Positions 23,289-34,138 of a DNA stretch of 64,000 bases are shown here, in pieces. The DNA lies in NCBI RefSeq assembly GCF_004365095.1, contig NZ_SOCN01000003.1, forward strand, positions 1-64,000, in the 5' to 3' direction. The notes beneath the pieces are model-generated. The model was not told the origin of the DNA. It saw only the letters and a list, made by a program, of their open reading frames with translations, and did no database searches. How positions within the stretch are numbered: position 1 is the stretch's first letter; every line of letters begins with the position of its first letter. Position numbers and translations under genes: made by a program. This stretch comes from Mycoplasmopsis mustelae (GTDB taxonomy: Bacteria > Bacillota_I > Bacilli_A > Mycoplasmatales > Metamycoplasmataceae).

Positions 23289-23882
23289 ATGATACTTTAC
23301 AAAATAGGTGAAATAGTACATAAAAATAAAAACAATTTAATATTTGAAAGTCGTGGCGATGGACATATTGTCACTGTCCCAAATATCAATCGATTTGAAA
23401 TTGGACAAAAACTCAAAATCTATATTTATGAACATGCGACCGATTACTTACACAACTTTTATGGTTTTAAAGAATTTAAAGAGCGTGTTTTGTTTATGGA
23501 TCTAATTAATGTAGATAAAATAGGACCAAAAATAGCTATATTAATGTTGGATAAAGGTTGAGAATTAATAGCTAGGTATATAGCAGAAAATAATTATCTT
23601 GAATTAGCAAAATGCCAATTTGTTTCAGAAAAAACTGCGCGTTTAATATGTGTTGAATTAACAGAAAAATGAAAGAAAATGATTGATAAAGTTATTGTAA
23701 GTAATTCTGAAAATACTTCAATACTAACTGAACTATCTTCAACACTACAATCACTTGGTTTTAAGAAAAAACAAATTGAATATGCATTAATAAACTTAAA
23801 AGAAAGAAAAGATTTAGATAAAATGATTGAGGAAAGTATAGTTTTAATAACTAGTGTAAAAGATGGAGAAATTAGAGCTTAG
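23289..23882 (+). CDS. ruvA: Holliday junction branch migration protein RuvA
   Basis: The 197-residue protein tetramerises on Holliday junctions and recruits RuvB. An N-terminal OB-like domain, a helix-hairpin-helix stretch (LINVDKIGPKIAILML) and a small C-terminal domain that contacts RuvB (from about residue 150) are visible. The start is the ATG four bases after GGAGG. The 3' end overlaps ruvB by 20 bases, so the two are coupled. Confidence 0.92.
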
Positions 23883-24816
23883 ACCACAGAATTTTAATGA
23901 TTTTATAGGTCAAATTCATCTGAAAAGCACTTTACAGACCATTATAGAAAGTGCTAAAAAACAAAACAAAGTTTTACCACATATTTTATTTTATGGATCT
24001 CCTGGAATGGGTAAAACTACATTAGCAAGTATTATCGCAAATGAATATCAAAGTAATATTCATTTTGTACAAGGCGCAAATATAGAGAAAAAATCAGATT
24101 TAATCAGTATGTTATCAGTTATCAACGAAGGTGATATTTTGTTTATTGATGAAATACATAGCGTTAATAAAAATGTTATTGAATTTTTATATAATGCAAT
24201 GGAAGATTTTGTTTTTGACTTAATCATAGGTGTAGAAGGGAATTCTCGTTCTATGCGAATGAAAATAAAACCGTTTACTTTGATTGCTGCAACCACGAAA
24301 ATTAATGAAATTATCCAACCTTTAAAGGATAGATTTGGTTATATTGGTCGAATTATCGGTTACACTCAAGATGATATTATAAAGATTTTAAAGAATACTT
24401 GTAAAAAGATGCAAATTGGTGTAGAAACTAAAATTTTGGAACAATTAACAGAATATTCAAGACTAACGCCCAGAATTGCCAATCATATAATTCAGCGCGT
24501 TTATGATTTTGCAATTTCACACAATTCGGGAGTTATAGATCGTAAAATAGTTAAGAAAACTTTACGGAGTTTAGAAATTTATAAATATGGTTTAACCAAT
24601 GAACACATCCAATATTTAGAGATTCTAAAAGATGGTTTCGATCAAAATAGCGTTTCCTTAAATACAATTTCAGGATTAACTATACGCGAAAAAGGAGACA
24701 TAGTCTCTGAAATTGAACCAATTTTATTATATTTAAACTTAATTGAAAAAAGTTCAAGAGGAAGAAGAATTACATCAAAAGGAATAGACTATTTAATTTC
24801 GCAAAAATTACTATAA
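23863..24816 (+). CDS. ruvB: Holliday junction helicase RuvB
   Basis: The 317-residue AAA+ motor drives branch migration together with RuvA. Walker A GSPGMGKTT is at 45-53 and Walker B LFIDEIHS with Asp96-Glu97. The family start LRPQNFNDFIGQ and the C-terminal winged-helix end are present. Length is normal for a mycoplasma RuvB. RuvC is not seen in the window, which is usual in Mollicutes. Confidence 0.96.
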   Translation: MEKLELRPQNFNDFIGQIHLKSTLQTIIESAKKQNKVLPHILFYGSPGMGKTTLASIIANEYQSNIHFVQGANIEKKSDLISMLSVINEGDILFIDEIHSVNKNVIEFLYNAMEDFVFDLIIGVEGNSRSMRMKIKPFTLIAATTKINEIIQPLKDRFGYIGRIIGYTQDDIIKILKNTCKKMQIGVETKILEQLTEYSRLTPRIANHIIQRVYDFAISHNSGVIDRKIVKKTLRSLEIYKYGLTNEHIQYLEILKDGFDQNSVSLNTISGLTIREKGDIVSEIEPILLYLNLIEKSSRGRRITSKGIDYLISQKLL

Positions 24817-24865
24817 TCAACATTTCTTAATACAAAAAGTAATAAATTGTGATAATATTTTTATT

Positions 24866-27409
24866 ATGAATAAAATAAAAAAATTCTTATTATCAAATAA
24901 AGTAATAAGGATGGTTATCGGTTTTCTAGTAATAATTACAGCAATTTTATCTATTGCATTAGGAAGCGCCTTTTATATTTCAAAAAATTCTAAAACTTCT
25001 ATTGAATACAATAATGGAATTAAAACTGTTTTAAATGTTAAATATAACAATAAAATAGCGAATTCTGAACAAACAGAAAATGTAAATTCTGATATTTCTA
25101 AACGTATCCCAAATGCATATGTAACTACACTTTCTGATGGAATTGTTTATGTAAATCAAGGCGGAAATTTTAATAATGAATCTAAAACTTTGTATGAAAA
25201 TGAACTAATTAATAAGCCCACTCTAATTGCGACTGATGTTGATATGCATCCATTGTTTTTAGATGGTTTTTATAAAAAAGATCAAGTTTTAATTGATTCG
25301 GATTTAAATCAATATATACCACCGTTTCGCAAAAATGGAGCAATTTATACTAATTCAAACTTTAATCGCGAGAATACAATTGAAGTTAGTTTTAATAGTC
25401 AAGATGGAAAATCTGAATGATCAAAGGCTACCGAAGAGATTTCAAAAACTGATGGTAAAAAAATCCTAATCTGATTAAATTATGATAAATTAAAAAGAAT
25501 TGCGGAAACTCAATATAATACACAATGAGAAAAATCCGGCAGAAATATGTGAAAATTTATTCATGTAAACGAAGAAATCGAAGATAAAGAAACCAAAAAA
25601 GAAAATCAAATTAAAAAATTTATCATACCAGTTTTAAGTGAATATTTAATTGCAATAATACCGGTCGATCATGTTTTTAATGGTGAAAATCTAATCTTAC
25701 ATAATGAAACTTTTACAAATACTGAAGCAACAAGAATTGCGAATAAAATTAATTATGCACTGAGTGACTATACATTAGATCTTATTTCAAGTAGTTATGC
25801 ATTTATTGAAAAAAATCGTGGTGCGTTGTTTTATACAATGATAGCATCTATAGTGATTTTTTCTTTAATATCATTAATAATGATTGTAAATTATGGTTTA
25901 TTAGGAGCTTTAAATACTATTTCTGCTGCATTATATATATTTTTAACACTATTAATATTTACAGCATTAAGGGGTGAATATTCGCCACATATCTTTATGA
26001 TTATTTTATCAACATATTGATTATTCTTAGACACAAGTGTGTTGATGTTTGATAATATTAAAAAACAAATTTCCTCGGGAGATACGCAAAAAAAAGCAAT
26101 AAAAAATTCGTTCAAAGAGTCATTATGATGAATTATAGATTCTAACGTGTTTATTTTGGTAATTGGTTTGTTTATTTTCTTTTTTGCATTAAAACCACTT
26201 AATACTTCGGGTGTAATATTTATTGTTGCAAGTTTAGTTGGACTTTTCTCTTTATTAGCATTTAATAAATTTATCATTGAATGAATTGTTAATAGTTTTG
26301 AAAATAAGAAATTATGATTATTTGGTATTTTGTTTAAAAATAATTTCAAAAATATTAACTTAAGTAAGAAAAATTACAACTTTAATAAAACATTAAATGT
26401 TTCTACTATCACCATCTTAACATTAATAGTAATTGGATTGATTGTCTTTATTACATTAAGTTTAATTAATAGAAGTATTTTAGGAGCGTTTACGTTTAAA
26501 GATATTTTTGGTGGTGGTACTGTCATTACAGTTCAAGGAAGTTCAAAATTTAATCAACTTCTTTTACAAAATGATATAAATCATATAATTAATTCACTTG
26601 GTAAAAATCCAAATTTAAGTCAATTTAATTTAAGTTATGATGTTACAAAATTATTTACAATCGATAATACAGACAATTTTATGATTTCGGTGCAAACATC
26701 AAAATTATTAAGTAATAATGAATTAAATAATATTCAAGAAGCAATTAATAATTCAACTCAATTACCACTAGAAATAAATACTTATCAAGTTTCTAATAAC
26801 GAAGCATTAAAAACCTTTAATAATTTATCACTTTTATTCTTGATATTTGCCGTTATTATTCTAGTCTTCTTTAGCATTAGAATGGGTGTTTCGTATGCCT
26901 TAAGTGCTTTGGTTGGTTTTATAATTTTATTTTTAGCATTCTTTGCTATATTATTTATCACTAGAATTAAAATAAATAGTTATGTAGTCTTGTCAATGTT
27001 AATTTTTGATATCTTATATATCTATAGCGCATCATTGTTGTTAGCGAAATTAAGAATTTTAATAAGACATAATTATTATCAACATATAATGACAAAAGAA
27101 AATATTAAAACGGTGGTTAATAAACTAATTATTAGTTCTATTAAAAGATTCGTATTGTTGATTATTGGTGTTTATCTTTCGTTGTTTATAATTTTAGGAT
27201 TTAACAGTGTTTTTGATGTTTGGTTTGTAATTTTTTCATTAATTTCAATGTTATTAGTTGCTTTAATTGCATTATTTATAATGCCTAAATTCTTTATATG
27301 ATTTGAATCAGTAAATCAAAGAATTAAAGCAAAACGCGAAGCAAATAAATTTTGAGAAATTAATAATCCTGATGAACAAGTATTTAATGGTATTAATGAT
27401 TACAAATAA
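24866..27409 (+). CDS. secDF: Fused protein translocase subunit SecDF
   Basis: The 847-residue membrane protein joins SecD and SecF halves. The first half has an N-terminal membrane segment (13-35), a large external domain and membrane segments from about residue 320. The second half restarts near residue 500 with FGGGTVITVQG, the SecF-type motif, then membrane segments to the end. It uses the proton gradient to aid export through SecYEG. A TGTGATAAT extended -10 box ends about ten bases before the ATG and no ribosome site is seen, so translation is probably leaderless. External domains are divergent, as usual in mycoplasmas. Confidence 0.88.
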
Positions 27410-27445
27410 ATGACCTCTTGTTATTACAATGGGTCATTTTTGTCT
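27408..27445 (+). terminator. secDF terminator
   Basis: The stem AAATGACC/GGTCATTT with an inner TTGT/ACAA pairing is followed by a T run. It overlaps the secDF stop codon. Confidence 0.8.
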
Positions 27446-27498
27446 TATCTTAAGTAAATATGGTAAAATTAATTTATATAAAATCTTGAGGAGCAATA

Positions 27499-28524
27499 AT
27501 GAAACTTTCTTTAATTTCAGTAATGAATGATTCGAAAAAAGATGTTGAAAAATACTTAAAAGATTTATTAGAGCAGGATAATCAAGATTTTGAAATAATT
27601 TTATGCATTAATAAAACTAATGAAGAAGCTGAAATTATTAATTTGATTGCGAATTATCAACTATATTTTAATGATCGTTTAATCAGTATTTATAACTCGA
27701 AAAATAGTTCATATCAATACAATTTAATGAGCGCTTTTCAAATTGCAAAAGGCGATTTCGTAGCAACCTTGAATACTGATGTAAGTTTAAAAAAATATTA
27801 TGTTAATAAAATGATAACTGCAGCAGTTAAGTATGATGTTGATGTTTTAGAGTTCCGTCCAAGGATTATAGGATCAATCCGCTGAAAGCCAAAACAGCGC
27901 AACAATATTGAAGAACCAACTCTTACTGCAAAATCAAAGAATATTATTGCTTATGCTTACCCGTTTGTTTTTAATAAAATTTTTAAGAAACAACTAATTA
28001 AGAAAATTCTTTCTTATAAACCACTAAATACAAACGATACTAAAATGTGTGTAGAAATAAATTATATTTTATTATTAGAATCAAAAAATTATATGTATCT
28101 CAACTACGGGATTTATAGAGAATTTTTTGAGTCAGAAATTTGATTTAATTCAAAAAGAATGTTATCTTCATTTGATGGTATACAAAAGTGAATAACAAAT
28201 AGTACTAGTTTAGAGAAATACGAAAATGAGTTAAATTATGCAAAATTATATTTCTTTAAGCTTTTGCTAACAGCATTTTTAAAAGAAACTACAATTTTAT
28301 ATCGCTATGTGTATCAAAGTGAGAAGAAAAAAATAAAGGAAACAAGAACTAAGATGTGGCTTCAAAAACACTATGAATTAATAGAAAAAATTGAAAAAGA
28401 ATATCAAAAAAATAAATTTGAATTAATCAACCCATATATTCATAATAAATTGAATGAAGTATCACTATTGTTATTGGATAATAAAAAATTACGTAAAATA
28501 GGGATTTTGAGTTCACTTGAATAA
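27499..28524 (+). CDS. Family 2-like glycosyltransferase
   Basis: The 341-residue protein starts with a GT-A fold pattern (LSLISVMNDSKKDVEKYLKDLLEQ, written here only as its first part MKLSLISVMND) and a DxD-like site in LNTDVS near residue 95, after GDFVATLNTD. The C-terminal half is Lys/Leu-rich and not conserved. No membrane segment is visible. It might modify a glycolipid or surface polysaccharide; substrate unknown. The start follows GAGGAG. Its stop overlaps the next start (TAATG). Confidence 0.7.
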
Positions 28525-29198
28525 TGTATCAAAATGTTAATTTTTTAAGAAGGCTTCTCGGAGACCTTCTTGATCTTTTAATTTATGGCATTGTTTTTAC
28601 TTTAATTTTTATTAGTTTTTCTTTTAATCAAAAAGATTCCAATGGACATTTTAAAATTTATTATTTTTATCTTTCGTTTTTATTTATGTCAATTTGAACA
28701 CTTTTGTATTTTTTTATTTTACCTATAATCACAAAAGGAAAATTAATAAGTAATTACATTTTCAAAACTAGGATTATTGATACAAAGACAAAAGATTATA
28801 CTTTTGCTATGATTTTCAAACGTAATATTTTGAGTTCGTTTTATATTTTTGCGATTGTAATTTTTATCTTTTCTACAATATACAAAAACGATATAAATGA
28901 TAAAAAAGAAGGAATTTATATTGTTGAAAATACAAAAACAATTATTGTTCTAAGATTTATTACAACTGCATTTTCATTATTAATGGTTTTGAAAACAGCA
29001 AATTATATAATGATTTTATTTCATAAAAAGAAACTTTCTCTTACTGATTTTTTATCTAATTCTAGAGTTGTTTTTATCAAGCAAGTAGAAATACAAGAGG
29101 AAGAATTATATTTATTAAAACCATTTGAAAAAAAATGAAGAAAAATTAAAAGATTTAATGAATGAGAGAGTTTGGAGAATTATGACCCTAAATTATAA
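28524..29198 (+). CDS. RDD-family membrane protein
   Basis: The 224-residue protein has an RDD-type first segment (RRLLGDLLDLLIYGIVF), with Arg and Asp residues flanking the membrane helix, and three further hydrophobic segments. RDD proteins are of unclear transport function. It is coupled to the glycosyltransferase by a one-base overlap and overlaps the uvrD start by 17 bases. Read with the standard code it would end 20 codons early; two TGA codons near the end are Trp. Confidence 0.75.
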
Positions 29199-31359
29199 AA
29201 AACTTGATTTACTTGGCGATCTTAACGAACATCAATCAGAGACTGTTCGTTATTTTGATTCTCCATTAAGAATTATTGCTGGTGCCGGTACAGGAAAAAC
29301 AAAAGTTTTAACTCGTAAGGTTTCTTATTTAATTAATGTTTTAGGTATTTCGCCGAAAAAAATTTTAGCAGTTACTTTTACTAACAAAGCGGCACAAGAA
29401 ATGTCAGTAAGAATTAAAAAGTATTGTCGCGAAAACAATGAGAAGCTAAATATTATGACTTTTCATTCATTTTGTGCTAACATTTTGCGCCGCGAGATAC
29501 ATAATTTGGGTTATAACAATAATTTCACAATATTAGATGAAAATGACAAAAACATGATTTTAAGTAATGTTTATAAAGAACTTGGCATTACTATTAATGA
29601 GGTTAGTTATAAAAATGCAATTCAATATATTTCTTATGTAAAAAATTTTAATAAAGATATTCGTGATTTATATAAAAATAAAAATTCAGATGGTATTTTA
29701 AATGATATTTACATTCAATACACTAATTACTTGGCTAAAAATGGAGCCTTAGATTTTGATGATTTAATTTTACAAACTAGCATTCTCTTTGATGAAAGAC
29801 CCGATATTCTTATGAGATACAAAAATAACTATGATTATATTTTAATTGATGAGTTTCAAGATACTTCCGTTTTGCAATATAACATAATTAAAAAAATTAT
29901 TTCAGAGAATACACATTTAACAATAGTAGGAGATCCGGATCAAACAATTTACAATTGAAGAGGGGCTGATGTTAACTTAATCTTAAATTTTGATAAAGAT
30001 TTTCCTAATTCTAAAACAGTTGTTTTAGATAAGAATTATCGCTCAACAAAAGTTATTTTAGATGCTGCTAATAAATTAATTAAGCATAATAAAAATCGTT
30101 TTAACAAGGATTTAGTTACCGATAATGAAGTAGGAGCTAAAATTAAATATATGCATAGTTTTAGTGAAGATGCTGAAGCTCGTTGGGTAGTAAATGAAAT
30201 AAACCAACTTAAAAAAGAAAAGAATCAACTCAAATCAATTGCTATTTTATATCGTTCTAACTTTTATTCGCGTGCATTCGAACAAAGTTTAATAGAAGAG
30301 GGTGTTCCACACCGTATTTTGAATGGAATTAAATTTTACCAACGTAGCGAAATAAAAGATGCAATAGCATTTTTACGTGTAATCTTTAACGGACACGAAT
30401 TATCGATGCAACGGATTATAAATGTGCCAAATCGCGGAATAGGTGAAACAGCGCTGCAAAATATCAGTAGTTTTTTAGACTCTAAAAATGAAATTTCTAC
30501 CTTGGAAGGTTTATACAAAAATTGAAATCAGTTTAGAGAAGAATACGAATCAATTGCCAAAAAAATGTATGGTTTTATAAAACTTACATTATCATATCGC
30601 ACGCAATTATTAAAAAACAATATGAAAATTCATAGAGTTTTAAATTTTTATTTAAAAGAAATCGATTATTATAAATTTATTGAAAAAAACAAAAGTTTAC
30701 GTGGAACAGCTGAAGAAAATGTTAAAGAATTGATTAATTCTATAGCAATTTGAGAAACAAAAAATCCTGATAAAAAAGTAGAGGATTATTTAAATTATAT
30801 TAATTTTCTATCAGTTACTGATGAGACTGATGGAAACACAAATTATGTTACTTTAATGACTGTTCATTCTGCTAAGGGTTTAGAATATGATAATATATTT
30901 CTAGTCGGTATGTCTAAAGGGGTTTTTCCAACTTGGCGAATTTATCAAGATAATAGTATTGCTGATTTAGACACTTTAGAAGAAGAAAGGCGTTTAGCAT
31001 ATGTAGCGGTAACGCGCGCTAAAAAAAGACTTTTTATAAGTTCATCTCGGGGAAAAATTATTGGAACTAAAATTGATAAAGAGCCCTCACAATTTGTGCG
31101 AGAAATTGGAATTAATACTGAAGATGGAATCTTGGCAGGGTCCAAAGCGGGGTTGGATTTATCAGAGAACAGCCAAGAAGAAATTATTTCAATGAACTCT
31201 AAGATGGTAATCGGCGATCTAATTTCGCATGTAATATTCGGAGAGGGAGAAGTTATAGATTTAGGTGAAAATAATAATGCGGTAATCAAATTTTCGGATG
31301 GTAGTATTAAAACTTTAAATAAAATCCACCATTCAATTAGGATTTTAAGAGAGAGATAA
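29182..31359 (+). CDS. pcrA: UvrD/PcrA-type DNA helicase
   Basis: The 725-residue superfamily 1A helicase has the set GAGTGKT (34-40), DEFQDTS, GDPDQTIYNWRGA and a late VAVTRAKKRL motif. The C-terminus (IGDLISHVIFGEGEV...) is the Tudor-like domain that lets PcrA bind RNA polymerase. It acts in nucleotide excision repair and in removing blocks to replication. The start at 29182 is chosen because GGAG lies five bases before it; two upstream in-frame ATG codons have no site. Confidence 0.94.
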
Positions 31360-31360
31360 A

Positions 31361-32983
31361 ATGCTTGAATTTCTAAAAATTTTAATCGTTTTATTATCGT
31401 TAATTATTTTTGTATTTGTATTATTTTTTTGTTTTGTTTTGTTTGGTTTTTATAAACGTAGTTCATCAGGAATTATTTTATTCAAAGTTGATTATATCAA
31501 CAAACGTGTCATACGTTTAAATTCTAAATTTGCTTATTTATCCACAATTTTTGATGCGAAACACACAGATTTTGAAATGTATAACTATATGTCTGTTAAT
31601 GATTTTTTAGATTATTTTAATCAACAAACTAAGGATAAAATTTTGGCTATTTTAGATAATTCAGAAGTAAATGAGTATAAATTAGATGCTTATTTATGTG
31701 ATGATAAAGAAATGGTAACTTTATTAAAGAAATTTAGTCTAATAGATCGCATAATTTATAAATTCGATACAAAACTTAAGAAAAACAAAAAATACTATTT
31801 AGAAATTTTATCAAATAGTAAAGGTGATTTTTATGGAAAAATTCATTGAAATCATTTTGATAATATAAATGTCTCAGATAAATTGGAGAATTTACATTTT
31901 AAGGAAAATTTTAGAATAAAATCTGGCAATTATCTTGTTTTAGGTTTTGCTTTAAATTCCTATTATTTGACTGATGAAATAAGATATGACGATATTAAAG
32001 AATTAGCAGTTACATTTAATCTAAATCCTGAAAAAGAAATGTATTTTTACAAAGATGGGATTATATATTTTCTTGCCAAAAAAAATACTCATAAAAAAAT
32101 AGAAATTTGATTAAACGAAGCTAAAAAAATAAACAAAAATACTTGAAATTCAAAATTATTATTAGCTACTTCGGTTTTTGAAACTAAAATGAATTCAGTG
32201 CATGACATCATTGAAATAGAACGAATTTTAAAATATTCATTATTTAATATTATTAATAATCCAAATGAATCTCAAAAATATTTGGGTAATGAACTTTTTA
32301 ATAAACCAGAAGAATTACGAAAATTTAAAGAAGACCTGAATTTATTTGAATACATACATAATTCTAAACAAAAAGTTAATATTAAACATAATAAAATTTT
32401 AAATTTTCAGAATGATTTACCCACCAGACTTTCGGTGGCAAAAATAATAGAAGATTACCCAAAAAACTCTATTAAAAATTTTGAGTTATTTGAAAAAATA
32501 CCTTATTTAAAATTAAAAGTAGAAAAAAATAATTATCAAATTTTACAAAATCAGAATATTGCAAACTCGAAGAATACTATTTTAAAAATTTCGCAAGAAA
32601 CATTTTTACAAAAAGAATTTAACTCTGCAGATAATTTACCAATTCCGTTGGTGTATAGTGAAATAAATTTTTTTAATTCTAATAAAACACAAACTAAAAT
32701 ACAAAAAAACCTTCAAAATAAAATTCCGACAACTTTATATATTAATCAAATTGATAAATCACTAATTACGATCTTAAATGATATGCGTTTAAAAGTGATT
32801 GTTATAGGAAAAAATATTGCTTCTAAAATTCATCAAGATAATAACTTATTTTTAGATTGTGTTAGTGTTGTAAATATCGCTAAAAAGAAAGCAATTAGAA
32901 TTATATATGAGGATATTGAAAAAAACTTAGACCCTTTAATTATTCAAAAAGCAGAAGTTAAATTTTATTATAAATCAAATTAA
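31361..32983 (+). CDS. Conserved membrane-anchored protein of unknown function
   Basis: The 540-residue protein has one N-terminal membrane segment (about residues 5-30) followed by a long soluble, mostly cytoplasmic part without a recognised motif. It starts one base after the pcrA stop, so it belongs to the same transcript. I do not recognise the family; mycoplasma genomes often encode such a protein next to pcrA, but this is from memory and not certain. No catalytic signature is visible. Confidence 0.6.
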
Positions 32984-32984
32984 A

Positions 32985-33010
32985 TAAAACATAGCACATG
33001 CTATGTTTTA
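32985..33010. terminator. Bidirectional terminator between convergent genes
   Basis: A perfect 12-bp inverted repeat (TAAAACATAGCA-CA-TGCTATGTTTTA) lies between the convergent 31361-32983 gene and asnA. Its right arm contains the asnA stop codon. It can serve both strands. Confidence 0.85.
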
Positions 33011-33988
33011 CAATAATTTTATCCCTTTTGATGCCATTTCATCAATGTGTTCTTGTGGTCAATAACTAGATTGAACTTCTCCGATATGTGCTTTTTCTAA
33101 TAAAAACATACTTAAACGACTTTGTCCGATTCCACCGCCAATTGTTAATGGGAGCTCTTTTAATAAAATACTTTTATGATATGGTGATAGTTCTAAAAGC
33201 TGTTCATAAGTTAAACCTGATTGTTTTACCATTGATTCTGAGTTGACACGAATGCCCATTGATGATAGTTCAATTGCACTATCTAAAACATTAGAATAAA
33301 CAATTAAATCTCCATTTAATTTTCAATCATCATAATCAAACGCACGTTTTGAGTGTATTGTGCCTGATTTTAACTCTCAGCCAATTTGATAAATAAAAAC
33401 TGCTCCTTTTTCTTTAACGATTAAATTTTCTCTCGCTTCAGGAGTGTCATTGGGATATATATCTTCTAATTCTTGCGCGCTAATAAAGAACACTTCTTTA
33501 GCTAATTTATGATTTAAAATTGGAAATTCTTGTTGAAGTTGTGATTTGGTAATTCTTATACATTTATAAATTTTACTTACAATTGTTTTTAAAAAATCAA
33601 TATTTCTATCTTTTGAAGTTATTATACGTTCTCAGTCTCATTGGTCTACATAATATGAATGAGTGCGATCTAAATTTTCTTCACGTCGAATTGCATTCAT
33701 GTCTGTATAAATACCTTCGTGCTCATTATATTGATATTGCTTTAGCGCATGTCTTTTTCACTTAGCTAATGAGTGTACAACTTCCAAACGAACATTAGAA
33801 TTTTTAGGATTAAATCAGACAGCGGTCTCACCATTTAAACCGTCATTTAAACCGCTTTTTGTATCTAAAAATAATGGAGCAGTTGCTCTCGTTAAATTAA
33901 GTTCTTCTTTAATTAAACTTTGAAAAATGTGCTTTAAGTTTTGAATTGCTTTTTGGGTTTGCTTAACATTTAATTTGGATTGATACAT
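33008..33988 (-). CDS. asnA: Aspartate-ammonia ligase
   Basis: The 326-residue enzyme makes asparagine from aspartate, ammonia and ATP; it is a class II tRNA-synthetase-like fold. Family blocks seen are the GLNDGLNGE segment, [33 protein letters not shown] and, near the C-terminus, [14 protein letters not shown] and [10 protein letters not shown]. Length is normal (about 330). The ATG has no strong ribosome site. It is single and faces away from dnaE. Confidence 0.93.
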
Positions 33989-34098
33989 AATATATAATTG
34001 TATATTTATTTTTTATAAAATTATTAATTTCCTAAAATTATTTTGAAAATTAAGTTTTATCGTGTTAAATAAAGCAAAGTTCAGACAATTTTCATTTA

Positions 34099-34126
34099 AA
34101 TATATTTATTTAGAAATAAATATATT
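34099..34126. promoter_or_regulatory. Palindrome in the dnaE upstream region
   Basis: A perfect 13-bp inverted repeat (arms AATATATTTATTT and AAATAAATATATT, two-base centre) ends 12 bases before the dnaE ATG and overlaps where the -10 box should be. It could be an operator, or chance in AT-rich DNA. Confidence 0.35.
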
Positions 34127-34138
34127 ACAATTAAGAAT

